A DNA stretch of 57,551 nt from CAZUGA01 sp964619885 (GTDB lineage Bacteria; Pseudomonadota; Gammaproteobacteria; Methylococcales; UBA1147), in assembly GCA_964619885.1 (NCBI GenBank), contig CAZUGA010000029.1, positions 1 to 57,551 on the forward strand, written 5' to 3'. This document shows positions 1-8,927 of this stretch, in pieces. The translations under genes were made by a program, and so were the position numbers. The notes below the pieces were generated by a model. That model was not told the origin of the DNA. It ran no database searches and saw only the letters and a program-made list of their open reading frames with translations. How positions within the stretch are numbered: the first letter of the stretch is position 1; each line of letters begins with the position of its first letter.

Positions 1-48
1 CGGAGCTTCAGCACTTGCAGATGTTACATTTGCAGATGTTGCAGCCAT
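1..48 (-). CDS. N-terminus of an unidentified protein, cut by the window edge
   Basis: An ATG at 48-46 on the minus strand opens a frame without stops to the edge of the window (MAATSANVTSASAEAP). A GGAGA Shine-Dalgarno-like sequence lies about seven bases upstream. The 16 residues are Ala/Ser/Thr-rich and too few to identify the family. The good ribosome site and open frame are the only support. Confidence 0.45.
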   Translation of the reverse strand, partial: MAATSANVTSASAEAP

Positions 49-219
49 ATTAATATCTCCAATTATTATCTAATTTTGATTTGCCCAAGCCCTACTTATG
101 GGTCCTTGAGTTGGTAGCAATAGTAATACTCGTGCCAAGGTTGTAAAGTGACAAATTGTCGCACCCCTCAGACTCAATGAAGAAAATACTAAGTATCTAT
201 CCGAAAATAGCGATCTTAG

Positions 220-501
220 GGAGAACAAATCCGGTGGACTAAGATTGATCGCTCAGTTACGCTTCTCGCTTCAAAACAAGACGCAAAAGGATATAAAATC
301 ACATATTGGACCGGATCGATAAGCATGGGGTACCACATCGCGATGGCTGGGATGAAGCATTTTTCGTGGTCAAAGGGAAGTGTAGAAATCGCCTGCGATC
401 AAAGGACGGTAATATGTACTCTGGATACGCTTGTATTCGTGCCCAGTGGAACAACAGAAGCGTTTAATATGCTCTCGCCGCTGGCGAAATGCTTGCAATA
501 A
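220..501 (+). pseudogene. Cupin-domain protein, disrupted by two nearby frame changes
   Basis: The conserved cupin text is split over two frames. Frame 1 carries an N-terminal part (DRSVTLLASKQDAKGYKITY). The piece HHRDGWDEAFFVVKG, at about 336-377, lies in the next frame. Frame 1 then resumes with SVEIACDQRT and LVFVPSGTTEAF, stopping at 499-501. Joined, these make the usual cupin order of a metal-binding His segment, DEAFFVVKG, and VFVPSGTxxAF. Two compensating indels about 40 bases apart explain the pattern. No start codon with a ribosome site is clear, so the 5' limit is approximate. Read straight through frame 1, the His/DEAF segment is destroyed, so a working enzyme is unlikely. The rest of 49-570 shows nothing I can name. 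Confidence 0.6.
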
Positions 502-569
502 ATGGAGCGGCGGGCATTGCTCTTAAATGTTAACCGCGCTCATTAAAAATAAAGTTAAATAATATCGCG

Positions 570-881
570 CTATTTATTATATTCGTCTAATCCCGTTAAC
601 ACCCTTAGGCGAACAATCACAGCAAGCAGAATCGCAGAAACGGATTGGTCTATATCCAACTGACTCAATGGATACAGCATAAACAGCGCGGTCGGCGGAT
701 AAACTACCGGCAAGACATCTCCAGGTTGTCGATCATACGGATCCGTGTCGTGATTGTATGCTCGTTGTGCAGCCTTCCAGTACACCAGAATATCTGTTTG
801 AACAATGGGAATGGAAGTTGTTATAACAACGGCGGTACAGAAACCTAGAACCCTCCTTTTACGCCATTTTTTATCGATCAT
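570..881 (-). pseudogene. Truncated GT87/DUF2029-like membrane glycosyltransferase N-terminus
   Basis: This 103-aa frame has one N-terminal hydrophobic helix (about residues 11-28), followed by TDILVYWKAAQRA, DPYD and VVYPPTALFMLYPL. That order matches the first periplasmic loop of GT87/DUF2029 polyprenol-phosphate-sugar transferases (D-x-x-VYW-x-AA, DPYD, YPP). Members of that family are about 350-450 aa with many membrane segments. Here the frame stops after the second hydrophobic segment and nothing resembling the rest was seen downstream. It is most simply a gene remnant. The divergent side (882-1252) holds no recognisable gene. Confidence 0.45.
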
Positions 882-1252
882 CGTTCATCCATGCCCATCA
901 ATTTCCTACATCGATGAATTATGCAGACCCGAGACTCAATGCGAGTCCCAGAGAAATCAGGAGTATAGCTTCACCCTTTGCTAATGCGGGTATTATTGAC
1001 AGCTACGGAATCAGCAACCAACGATCAGTCTATCCAATGGGATAGCTTTGGATAAGCTCCAGTCTTGGTAAAAACCGTTTGGCAACTGTGTGGTTACAAT
1101 GTTTTGATGCGAAAACGAACCAAAATGAGGTCATGTCTAACCGGACCGCTTCTTATACCGGAGAATCCCTAAGAAATTGGATAAGAATCCCAGCGCAACA
1201 CAGTGAAACATCTGCGCGGGTATCACACAGATTAATTTTGCAGGTTCTCCCG

Positions 1253-1690
1253 CTACTTTTTCCGCGTCCAAGTTTGGGTCTCGCCAAACAACGAATAACC
1301 AATGAAACCTCGAATAGCAAGCTTGTTTATATTATCCAAGCTAATCTCGCAATGGTACGTTTTGCCATTATCCGGGTCATAAATCCAACCCCGGGTCCAT
1401 TTGTCATGGCCCTGATAGGTCAACCCGCCCATGATAGCAAGCCCCAACAATGTACGGGTTCTCAAGACAGGATCCGGATTGTGAATATCCTTTCGCAGAG
1501 GACCGGTAGGGCGGGTACGGCTGGCAATTTTACCGATATACTTGCCGTCCTGCGCCAAAATCTCGATTAGCCCATCACCGGCCTGATCAACCCAGACCCC
1601 GACAATATCGTTCTTATTTGCCGCATTCGAAGCGGTCGAGACCATCAATCCAATAATTATACCGAATATAGGACGAGCAAGTTTTTGCAT
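1253..1690 (-). CDS. DUF2147 family exported protein
   Basis: The protein begins MQKLARPIFGIIIGLMVSTASNAA, a clear Sec signal peptide. It continues with DIVGVWVDQAGDGLIEIL, YIGKIASR and a C-terminal GWIYDPDNGKTY...L-x-IRGFIGYSLFGETQTW. This is the DUF2147 pattern (W at the start, GG.I.DP..GK.Y near the middle, L.VRGY.G...G..Q.W at the end). Mature length of about 120 aa is usual for the family. A TTG 45 bases further upstream would extend the frame, but the signal peptide fits the ATG at 1690. The role of the family is not established; members are periplasmic. It is transcribed alone, with the cupin gene upstream on the same strand. Confidence 0.75.
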   Translation of the reverse strand: MQKLARPIFGIIIGLMVSTASNAANKNDIVGVWVDQAGDGLIEILAQDGKYIGKIASRTRPTGPLRKDIHNPDPVLRTRTLLGLAIMGGLTYQGHDKWTRGWIYDPDNGKTYHCEISLDNINKLAIRGFIGYSLFGETQTWTRKK

Positions 1691-1781
1691 ACCAAATTTA
1701 CCGTTAGAAAATTTATGCACACCCAAAAGAGTCAAATCTTGTCATAAATATAATCCCATGGATCTATTACCATAAAATTAA

Positions 1782-2099
1782 TTAATCTGAATAACGAACC
1801 GCTAACCAAATTGTTTCAATAGCTGGATCGGTCCATTCGACTTTGTGTTTTCTATGTGCCTTTATATCGACAAAATCACCCTCTTTCAGGGTAATTGACG
1901 ACGCACCTTCAAAAGCCAAAATCGCTTCACCACGTAACACCATCACCCACTCGTTTTGGTCTTGATCATACCAACCCGCTTCCGGTGATTTATGCCCTTT
2001 CGATATAATACGTTCTATTCTTACCGAATCTTGCTCGATCAGTGGCTCGACTATTTCTTGCTTGAGACAGGTAGGGATTTTGTCGAAAATATTATTCAT
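1782..2099 (-). CDS. Small single-domain cupin protein
   Basis: A 105-aa cytosolic protein. The cupin core reads ISKGHKSPEAGWYDQDQNEWVMVLRGEAILAFEG, then LKEGDFVDIKAHRKHKVEWTDP. The first motif lacks the common H-x-H but has His, Asp and Glu candidates. The second motif has the His residues (AHRKHKVEW). Length and arrangement match complete small cupins, so unlike the copy at 220-501 this one looks intact. Substrate unknown. It is divergent from the secreted-protein gene at 2421. Confidence 0.7.
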   Translation of the reverse strand: MNNIFDKIPTCLKQEIVEPLIEQDSVRIERIISKGHKSPEAGWYDQDQNEWVMVLRGEAILAFEGASSITLKEGDFVDIKAHRKHKVEWTDPAIETIWLAVRYSD

Positions 2100-2258
2100 T
2101 CACGAACAATCGAGATCCAATAAATTCTGGAGGATCTGTTTAGTTTTACTCTGACCCCTATTAATTCCAACCGTGTGTCAGCATATCACGGTATGCATTT
2201 CTAGTTCAGTGAATTATTTAACATACATCTCTGTCGAATTCGAATACATTAAAACACA

Positions 2259-2283
2259 GAGAAAACCACCTTACGGTTTTCTC
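2259..2283. other. Perfect 9-bp hairpin between divergent genes
   Basis: GAGAAAACC (2259-2267) is complementary to GGTTTTCTC (2275-2283), with a seven-base loop. It sits between two divergently transcribed genes (cupin, minus; secreted protein, plus), so it is not placed as a normal terminator. It could be a leader hairpin of the plus-strand gene or an operator-like site. The rest of 2100-2420 holds no recognisable gene. Confidence 0.4.
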
Positions 2284-2420
2284 GATCGTCTCTTTGTCTT
2301 CTGCTATCCGATGCATCAAGCGGATTGATGTTTTGCTGGCGTGTCGATACCGGAATTTAGAAAGACTGTAACGACCAACCCAACATGCCCAAAACGGCAC
2401 ATATTAAAGGAGTAATTAGG

Positions 2421-2762
2421 ATGTCAATTAGGATGAAACAGTTCACTATCGCGATCGGCGCCGCGACGACGGCGATCATTTTGTTCATGCACGCAAACGT
2501 AGTATTTGCGGCATCTGATGCCACTGTGCTGCAAGCGCCGATTGGCTCGCGTGATGTGCCAAGGATTGCGCTCATACGTGATGCTTCGATAAAGGATTTT
2601 CAGATCGCAAAAATTCCGGGAAATGACGGCACCACCTCCGCTCCCTTTGTCGGCACCTTCTGGGATTGCTCGAATGTCGAGGATCCGGACTTCGATTTCT
2701 GCGATCTGAAACTGGTTTTCTGTCCGAATCCCGGCGAGGAAGGTTGCTGGGTCGTCGATTAA
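2421..2762 (+). CDS. Small exported cysteine-containing protein of unknown function
   Basis: Translation is placed at the ATG at 2421 because GGAG (2409-2412) lies eight bases upstream; an upstream ATG at 2385 lacks such a site. The product (113 aa) starts MSIRMKQFTIAIGAATTAIILFMHANVVFAAS, a signal peptide with an A-x-A cleavage site. The mature part of about 85 residues has four Cys (WDCS, FDFCDLK, VFCP, GCWVVD), which suggests two disulfides in the periplasm or outside the cell. I do not recognise the family. The gene stands alone and is followed by a strong hairpin. Confidence 0.6.
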   Translation: MSIRMKQFTIAIGAATTAIILFMHANVVFAASDATVLQAPIGSRDVPRIALIRDASIKDFQIAKIPGNDGTTSAPFVGTFWDCSNVEDPDFDFCDLKLVFCPNPGEEGCWVVD

Positions 2763-2802
2763 GCAAACCTGCCGGCTTTTGGCGCTGAAACGCTGCAAGC
2801 TA

Positions 2803-2840
2803 GGACCCGCATGCCCGTATTCAAACGGTCGTGCGGGTCC
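2803..2840 (+). terminator. Probable terminator hairpin without a T-tract
   Basis: GGACCCGCA (2803-2811) pairs perfectly with TGCGGGTCC (2832-2840), 40 bases after the stop of the small exported protein. No run of T follows, so intrinsic termination is uncertain. The remaining intergenic DNA to 3128 shows nothing else. Confidence 0.4.
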
Positions 2841-3128
2841 TCAACGCAGCGGCGATAAGGCGGTCGAAACCCGCCACGGACCACACATTGGCGATATCTC
2901 CGACCGCGACGGAAATATCCCAACCATCGGCGATTGACGTGGCTACACCAACTCGGACACACAACTTGCCATAGGATAACTGGAGCTTGAATAACACCAC
3001 TTTTTATCCTTAATTTTGATTGCTGCAGATACAACAAATAAGTCAGGTACCTTAGCTATTCAATACGCGATCAACCAAATTCAGTCCCGATGAAATACCA
3101 ATTCACAGCGCAATCCAATTACAAAGAT

Positions 3129-5135
3129 TTATAGTGTATTCAATAAATCCCGAAGTTGTGCCAGGTTAGCTTGGCCGCGCTTTTTTCTAACCGAAGGATC
3201 TAGCTCATTTTTATCCGGCCACTCGATATCTTCAGCAGGCAGCTCATCCAAAAATCGGCTGGGTTCGCAACTAACCATCTCACCATACCGTTTACGTTGA
3301 GTACAATAGTGAAGCGTAATTTTCCTTTGTGCCCGAGTGATACCGACATAAGCCAAACGACGTTCTTCTTCTATATTCTGTACCTCCACGCTGGACTGGT
3401 GCGGTAATAGATTTTCTTCAACACCCACCATGTGAACGTAGGGAAATTCCAAACCCTTGGCCGCGTGCAAGGTCAATAGGTTGACCTGATCGCATTGGTC
3501 TTCTTCCTGATTTCGGTCCAGCATATCCAACAGTATCATCTTGGAAACCGTTTCGGCCAAACTCAATTGGTCATTGCCTCCGCCGGACAATCGTTTGAGC
3601 CAGGCAATTAATTCCTGGACGTTTCGAATTCTGCGCTGCGCTACTTTATCGCTCGCGCTATTTTCCTTGAGCCACTGTTCGTAGTCTATCTCACTCAAAA
3701 ATCCTTCTATTTCCGCGAAGGCATCAGCTCGCTCAATTCGTTCACCAGTATTTAGAATAAGCTTACAAAACTTACGCAACCTGGTTACTGCGTTGGACGC
3801 CAGATATTGCTCCAAACCCAATTCAAAACACGCCGCGAACAATCCGATTCTACGGGTATTCGCGTACGTCCCCAATTTTTCCAAGGTACTTGGTCCTATT
3901 TCGCGACGCGGCGTATTGATAATTCGCAGAAAAGCCCGGTCGTCCTCTCGGTTGGTCAATATCCGCAGATAAGCCACAACGTCCTTGACTTCAGCGTAGC
4001 CAAAAAACGATGTCCCGCCGGTTAGGCAGTAGGGTATATTTTGTTCTCTAAACGCCTGCTCGATCAGGCGTGATTGATGGTTACCCCGATACAGGACCGC
4101 ATAGTCTTCAAATCGGGCAGCGTGATTAAATTTATGGTGCACGATTTCTGATGCCACCTGCTGCGCTTCGGCGTTTTCGTCCCGGTGCTTAATGACTCGA
4201 AGCGGATCGCCTATCGCGTGGGTACTCCATAATTTTTTTTCAAAAACATGGGCATTGTGCTCGATCAGCTTGTTCGCAGCACCTAGTATGCGTGCGCTTG
4301 AACGATAATTTTGCTCAAGCTTAATGACCTTGAGCCTTGGGAAATCACTGATCAACCTGGCTAGGTTTTCGGGTTGCGCACCACGCCAAGCGTAGATGGA
4401 CTGGTCATCGTCTCCAACCACGGTAAACTGTCCCAATTTGCCAACCAGAAGCTTGACCAATTGATATTGCGTCGAATTGGTATCCTGATATTCGTCGACC
4501 AGCAAATAACGAATTTTATTTTGCCATTTCTCCAGAATTTTCGGTTGCTGTGCGAATAGCTGTACCGGCTTGAAAATCAAATCATCAAAATCTACCGCAT
4601 TATAAGCCTGCAAATGCTGACTATATTCTTGATAAAGCAGCGCGGCACCTGTTTGACTGGGGTCAGCAAGTTGCACGGCTTGTTCTGGGGTCACGAAATC
4701 ATTTTTCCAACGACCGATTTGGCCGGCAACGGCTTCGAAATCCTCCACGGACAAACCATGTCCGTCATGTTCGATTAGATCGCGAATTAGCGAAGACCGA
4801 TCTTGCTCGTCGAAAATCGATATCGCCGGTTTAAAGCCCAAAGCTTTATGTTCGATACGGACGATGTTCAAACCCAGCGCATGGAACGTGGAAACCCGCA
4901 GTCCACGCAGTTTACCGCCACCCATCAATTTTCCAATACGCGCTTTCATTTCGCGTGCCGCCTTGTTGGTAAAGGTTATCGCGGCGATATTGCGGGCTGG
5001 GATTCCGCGGTCGATCAAATGCGCAATTTTTTCGGTGATAACGCGAGTTTTGCCGGTACCGGCACCGGCGAGTACCAATAACGGTAGGTCCACGGTCGTC
5101 ACAGCGGCCCGCTGCTGAGAATTGAGAGTAGTCAA
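3129..5135 (-). CDS. rep: ATP-dependent DNA helicase Rep (superfamily 1A)
   Basis: Rep is a 3'-5' DNA helicase that helps replication forks pass protein barriers. At 668 aa it is close to the E. coli length (673). Walker A is LAGAGTGKT (22-30), followed by AITFTNKAAREM (motif Ia), LLVDEYQDTNSTQY (Walker B), VVGDDDQSIYAWRGA (motif III), LEQNYRS (IV), LTLHAAKGLEFPYVHMVG (V) and EERRLAYVGITRAQ (VI). EYQDT and AWRGA distinguish it from UvrD, and a separate UvrD is encoded at 16265. The first in-frame start is TTG at 5135 with no visible ribosome site; the next Met would lose Walker A. The tag gene lies upstream on the same strand, about 75 bases away. Confidence 0.95.
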   Translation of the reverse strand: MTTLNSQQRAAVTTVDLPLLVLAGAGTGKTRVITEKIAHLIDRGIPARNIAAITFTNKAAREMKARIGKLMGGGKLRGLRVSTFHALGLNIVRIEHKALGFKPAISIFDEQDRSSLIRDLIEHDGHGLSVEDFEAVAGQIGRWKNDFVTPEQAVQLADPSQTGAALLYQEYSQHLQAYNAVDFDDLIFKPVQLFAQQPKILEKWQNKIRYLLVDEYQDTNSTQYQLVKLLVGKLGQFTVVGDDDQSIYAWRGAQPENLARLISDFPRLKVIKLEQNYRSSARILGAANKLIEHNAHVFEKKLWSTHAIGDPLRVIKHRDENAEAQQVASEIVHHKFNHAARFEDYAVLYRGNHQSRLIEQAFREQNIPYCLTGGTSFFGYAEVKDVVAYLRILTNREDDRAFLRIINTPRREIGPSTLEKLGTYANTRRIGLFAACFELGLEQYLASNAVTRLRKFCKLILNTGERIERADAFAEIEGFLSEIDYEQWLKENSASDKVAQRRIRNVQELIAWLKRLSGGGNDQLSLAETVSKMILLDMLDRNQEEDQCDQVNLLTLHAAKGLEFPYVHMVGVEENLLPHQSSVEVQNIEEERRLAYVGITRAQRKITLHYCTQRKRYGEMVSCEPSRFLDELPAEDIEWPDKNELDPSVRKKRGQANLAQLRDLLNTL

Positions 5136-5209
5136 TAGAATAGACGCAAAAAAGCGCGAATTCTACCAGCTTGACGACACCTTCGGAATAGGCTTTTAGT
5201 TTATAACTT

Positions 5210-5827
5210 TTATGACCGAACCTGCTTAGCTAGCACCGCGTATCTAAAGCAATCGCAGGTATGGTCATTTACCATACCTATTCCTTGCATATACGCGTAA
5301 CAAATGGTCGGGCCGACAAATTTAAACCCCCGATTTTTCAGTGCTTTGGACATTCGTTCCGATATGGGTGTCGATGTTGGGATCTGGGCGTGATGTTTCC
5401 AATTATTAATACGCGGTTCGCCGTCAACAAACTGCCAGATAAATTCCGAAAATGAAGCAAACTCGTTCAACACCTGCAAAAAGGCGACTGCGTTGTTTAC
5501 AGCGGCGTCAATTTTAAGTCGATTGCGAATAATACCTGGGTTATTTCTTAGGCGTACTTTTTCGCGATCGCCGTATCGCGCAATTTTTTCCGGATTAAAA
5601 CCGTCTAAGGCCAACCGATAATTTTCCCGCTTATTTAGTACTGTCGACCATGACAAACCCGCTTGTGCCCCTTCCAATATCAACATTTCGAACAACAACT
5701 GGTCACCAAAGCAAGGCACGCCCCACTCGCTATCGTGGTAATGAATTTCAATTTCCGATGCATTGCGCACCCATTCGCACCGTTTCATCGTATTGCTGAT
5801 ATCGCTGACTTTGCCCATAGGCCTCAT
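5210..5827 (-). CDS. tag: DNA-3-methyladenine glycosylase I
   Basis: Tag removes 3-methyladenine from alkylated DNA as the first step of base excision repair. Diagnostic text is RCEWV, YHDSEWGVPCFGDQLLFEMLILEGAQAGLSW, and a C-terminal GFKFVGPTICYAYMQGIGMVNDHTCDCFRY. The zinc-binding Cys and His residues (near RCEW, YHDSEWG, and NDHTCDC) are all present. Three in-frame starts are possible. The ATG at 5827 has GGAG four bases upstream; the ATG at 5788 (MKRCEWV) gives 192 aa, nearest the E. coli length of 187. With ogt at 9994 the region holds two alkylation-repair genes. Confidence 0.93.
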   Translation of the reverse strand: MRPMGKVSDISNTMKRCEWVRNASEIEIHYHDSEWGVPCFGDQLLFEMLILEGAQAGLSWSTVLNKRENYRLALDGFNPEKIARYGDREKVRLRNNPGIIRNRLKIDAAVNNAVAFLQVLNEFASFSEFIWQFVDGEPRINNWKHHAQIPTSTPISERMSKALKNRGFKFVGPTICYAYMQGIGMVNDHTCDCFRYAVLAKQVRS

Positions 5828-6114
5828 TGTACTCCAGCCCGGATTTCCCGCCAGAATGCCAAGCCCTCGCTTAATCCTTGTTTCCACGAGAGATTTTCTT
5901 CCCTCGGAAACACAATCCGTATTCCGTTCGGTCAGAAAACCCTCGTGAAAACAAATCTCTGTGTGATCATCTCGTCCTCTGGTGAGAAATCCGGGCTGGC
6001 GGTATTATGGGTTGATCCAGCTCAGGCACCCGGCAGCCGATTAGCTGTCTGTGGCCAACCGACTCAGCAATAAGTACTCGCCACAAACGATTTCAATAGG
6101 ATAATAGGAGTAAC

Positions 6115-6635
6115 ATGATGTGCATCACAACCCGACAAATTCAACGTTTCATCTTGTTGACCTTATATTTTGGTATAAATCTACCGGTCTACGCTTTGCC
6201 AACCAAACCGGTGATGACCTTATCGATAGCTCAACGAATGGCGCAGGCATGTGACGCTAAAGCTAAATCGGAGGGTTGGCGTCCATTAAATATCGCGATA
6301 TTTGATGAGGGCGGCAACCTCAAATATTTTCAGCGACAAGATGATGCTTACCTCGGCAGCATTGAAATCGCGCAACTCAAAGGCCGAAGTTCGGTATTGC
6401 TGCCTTACCCAACAAGGTTTTTAGGTGAGAATATCGCCTACAAAGACCCTAAGCGCCCGCAAGGTATCGAGTTGGTTCCGGGGGTTGTAGTCTTTTTCCT
6501 GGGGGCTTACCAATAAAAACCGAGTCCGGCGTCTTAATAGGCGGCATTGGCGTGAGCGGCGCAACATCCGACCAAGATGAACAATGCGCCCAAGCGGGAA
6601 TTGACGCGGTCAATGATTCGCTAAAAGACCAATGA
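6115..6635 (+). pseudogene. GlcG/HbpS-like (DUF336) exported protein with a frameshift at a T5 tract
   Basis: A good AGGAG site precedes tandem ATGs at 6115. The product has a signal peptide (QRFILLTLYFGINLPVYA), then MTLSIAQRMAQACDAKAKSEGW, NIAIFDEGGNLKYFQRQDDAYLGSIEIAQLKG and GIELVPGVVVF, the hallmark order of the GlcG/HbpS heme-binding-like family. After VVVF the frame runs into a stop at 6516. The expected ending, PGGLPIKTESGVLIGGIGVSG followed by SDQDEQCAQAGIDAV, is present in another frame from 6498 to the stop at 6633. The switch lies at the five-T run 6493-6497. Either the gene is broken, the assembly has a homopolymer error, or slippage restores the frame. Without the C-terminus the fold would lose its final strands. 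Confidence 0.8.
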
Positions 6636-6727
6636 CCCCACGAAACCGCTGAATGAAGTTTGATTTTTTTCCCAAATCCCGCGAATTAAAAATCGCGACA
6701 AAAGTCCGCTAGCCAAACCCAACTCTT

Positions 6728-7744
6728 CTACCAAATATTGCGCCCCTTATCCAGAATCGTCAGATTTGAGACGAACTGCCGCGCGCAATTTTCCCATGAA
6801 AATCGTAAGGCATAACGCCGGCAATCATCTGCCTTCAACTCCAAACACCTGAGTGCCGCACGACGCAGGTCGTTATCCAGAATTCCGACGGCTGGATCGT
6901 CAATCAGGTCGCCAGGGCCTTGAACCGGGTACGCGGCAACCGGTACACCCGAAGCAAGAGCTTCCAACACCACCAATCCGAAAGTATCGGTGTGACTCGG
7001 GAATACGAACACATCCGCCGCAGCCATATAACGGGCCAACGACTGACCGCTTTGATAGCCAACAAACCGCACTTCGGTATATCGATTTTCAAATTCCCGG
7101 CGTTGCGGCCCATCCCCGACCACGTACTTGGTGCCAGGGAGTTTAAGTTTTAAAAAAGCCTCGACATTTTTCTCCAAGGCAATTCGGCCTGTATACATGA
7201 AGATAGGGCCTTCATCTTGAATAAATTCCTCGCTTCGCGGACAAAATAAATCTGTATCTACTCCGCGCGACCAGCGAACCAATCTTTGATATCCGTTGGA
7301 TTCTAATTCTTTTTGTAACGATTCAGTCGCGACCATGACCCGCGAACTTTTTCGATGGAACCACCACAAATAGGCGTTGCTGACACTGCGTGGAAAACCA
7401 ATGCGCAGATTGAGGTAGTCCGGGTAACGACTATGAAACGACGTGCTATAGTCGTAGTCTTTATACCGGCAATAACGGCGGGCAGCGTAACCTACCGCGC
7501 CCTCGGTCGCGATATGCAGCGCGTCGGGTTCAAACGCTTCGATAATTGGCCGCAACTTCGGTCCGCACAAAAAGGCCAGCCTGACATCAGCATATCCTGG
7601 GCAAGGCCAGGTTCGGAATGGGCTTGTATCGATTAACTTAACCGTATGCCCCAATTCGCGCAATGCTTTGCAGGTATTTGTCAGTGTCGTGACAATTCCG
7701 TTGACCTGAGGGTGCCAGGCATCGCTAATCAGTACAATCCTCAC
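6728..7744 (-). CDS. GT4-family glycosyltransferase
   Basis: A 338-aa retaining GT-B glycosyltransferase. The N-terminal domain starts MRIVLISDAWHPQVNGIVTTL, the G-G/N-G loop typical of GT4 enzymes related to MgtA/SqdX. The C-terminal donor domain reads FMYTGRIALEKNVEAFL, YVVGDGPQR, VRFVGYQSGQSLARYMAAADVFVFPSHTDTFGLVVLEALASGVPVAAYPVQGP. The E-x7-E element (DTFGLVVLEALA) is intact. Relatives transfer mannose, glucose or sulfoquinovose to lipid acceptors; which one applies cannot be told here. The start is GTG at 7744 without an evident ribosome site, but it gives the usual N-terminus. No operon partner is visible. Confidence 0.85.
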   Translation of the reverse strand: MRIVLISDAWHPQVNGIVTTLTNTCKALRELGHTVKLIDTSPFRTWPCPGYADVRLAFLCGPKLRPIIEAFEPDALHIATEGAVGYAARRYCRYKDYDYSTSFHSRYPDYLNLRIGFPRSVSNAYLWWFHRKSSRVMVATESLQKELESNGYQRLVRWSRGVDTDLFCPRSEEFIQDEGPIFMYTGRIALEKNVEAFLKLKLPGTKYVVGDGPQRREFENRYTEVRFVGYQSGQSLARYMAAADVFVFPSHTDTFGLVVLEALASGVPVAAYPVQGPGDLIDDPAVGILDNDLRRAALRCLELKADDCRRYALRFSWENCARQFVSNLTILDKGRNIW

Positions 7745-7904
7745 GGCGCACGATTGGCAAAAACAGCTAAGATTGGATTCATGGTAAATCGTCCTACGAT
7801 GGCACTACGCATATAGAATTATTGTTGTTCGAATGGTATCGCGGAAATGGATCGATTCATAGAAAGAGTACACCGATTGAATCACGTCGCTCGGCTTAGG
7901 TTAT

Positions 7905-8426
7905 TTGTTACGCGAATCTATGTATCCGAACAAACTCAATCAGATGCATCTTGATTATAATTCAGGCGGTATTTGGTCAAATGACTCAGTGATGGAACGC
8001 TATCGCAAGCTGGCGCATCAATTGGGGCGAGCAGAAGACTTTGACTTGCAACCAAAAATCTATAGCCAATGCAGTAAAACCTGGGTCTTTAATATCATGG
8101 ATTCGGTTGCCGACAGAATTGGGTCCAACGATAAAGCTTGTATAGAACTCTCGGTCAGCTATTTCGAAGCAAACGTCATGATTAGCAATAGTGGATACAT
8201 TCGCGAAGGCATGGCGAGAAAATTACGCCAGATTGAGCTAACCCATAAACAGAAACAACGTTTAGCCACGACCTTTATTCGCCATTTGAAAAATCGCGCG
8301 TTATTGCAAGAATACAAAACGTACATCCAGCTTTTTAAGACCATAGGGATTGACGATTATTGCGATCAAATTAAACGATATACTTCAGCTCCGGAGGCCT
8401 ACATGCGGAGGGCTGCGCTGAACTAA
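7905..8426 (+). CDS. Hypothetical protein, 168-173 aa
   Basis: I do not recognise this protein. It is hydrophilic, mostly helical in composition, has no signal peptide or membrane segment, and contains two conserved-looking stretches (WVFNIMDSVADRIGSNDKACIELSVSYFEAN and REGMARKLRQIELTHKQKQRLATTFIRHLKNR). The first in-frame start is TTG at 7905 with AGG four bases upstream; an ATG follows at 7920. It stands alone between a divergent glycosyltransferase gene and the small gene at 8589. Confidence 0.55.
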   Translation: MLRESMYPNKLNQMHLDYNSGGIWSNDSVMERYRKLAHQLGRAEDFDLQPKIYSQCSKTWVFNIMDSVADRIGSNDKACIELSVSYFEANVMISNSGYIREGMARKLRQIELTHKQKQRLATTFIRHLKNRALLQEYKTYIQLFKTIGIDDYCDQIKRYTSAPEAYMRRAALN

Positions 8427-8588
8427 CGCGGGAACAAAGTGTCTTGAATAATAGGCCAACAAAAAAGTCTGACTCATTGCTTTGCCAGTCCATTAGGACG
8501 TTAATTACACCATTATTATCCGGAAATCTGCCCTAAGACCAACCTTGTAAAGGGCTTGTATGTCATTATTGATCGTGGAGGTTTAGCT

Positions 8589-8798
8589 ATGATTTATAAA
8601 GAAATATTTACGGATGCAGGGCCCGCACGGGATTATGCAACGCGCATGTCCAAAAGCGATGCACCCGCTTATGAGTTTGATTTGGTATCCACGGAAATTG
8701 AAGCTTTAGAAGAAGGTAAAACGATGGTATTGGTCGTCGGTCATGATGAATCCGATACCAACGCAATCGTAATCACCCGTCACGTTACAGAACATTAA
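8589..8798 (+). CDS. Small hypothetical cytosolic protein, 69 aa
   Basis: The start at 8589 (MIYKEIFTDAGPARDYATRM) is chosen because GGAGG lies seven bases upstream. The product is acidic with alternating strand-like segments (FDLVSTEIEAL, KTMVLVVGHDESDTNAIVITRHV) and no export signal. I cannot assign a family. A 12-bp hairpin directly follows the stop, which suggests an independently transcribed unit. Confidence 0.55.
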   Translation: MIYKEIFTDAGPARDYATRMSKSDAPAYEFDLVSTEIEALEEGKTMVLVVGHDESDTNAIVITRHVTEH

Positions 8799-8811
8799 CC
8801 AAGTCCCCCCG

Positions 8812-8852
8812 AGCTATCCCGCCCGACCTAATTTATGTTCGGCGGGATAGCT
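8812..8852 (+). terminator. Strong hairpin after the 69-aa gene
   Basis: AGCTATCCCGCC (8812-8823) pairs perfectly with GGCGGGATAGCT (8841-8852), and the helix can extend with a one-base bulge. It starts 13 bases after the stop codon. No T-tract follows on the plus strand. Position argues for transcription termination or mRNA 3'-end protection. Confidence 0.5.
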
Positions 8853-8927
8853 AACGCCACTAGGCATCGGTCCTGAAATACCTTGGACTCAATACCCAAT
8901 TTACGCTGATCAATCGGCTTAGCCAGT

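Noticed and set aside
1079..1570. 163-aa plus-strand frame
   Set aside because: It is antisense to the DUF2147 gene, which has a signal peptide and family motifs on the other strand.
2424..2798. 124-aa minus-strand frame
   Set aside because: It mirrors the exported-protein gene at 2421 and is Arg-rich with no family resemblance.
5663..6073. 136-aa plus-strand frame across the tag 5' end
   Set aside because: Antisense to tag and without motifs; the overlap with clear tag residues rules it out.
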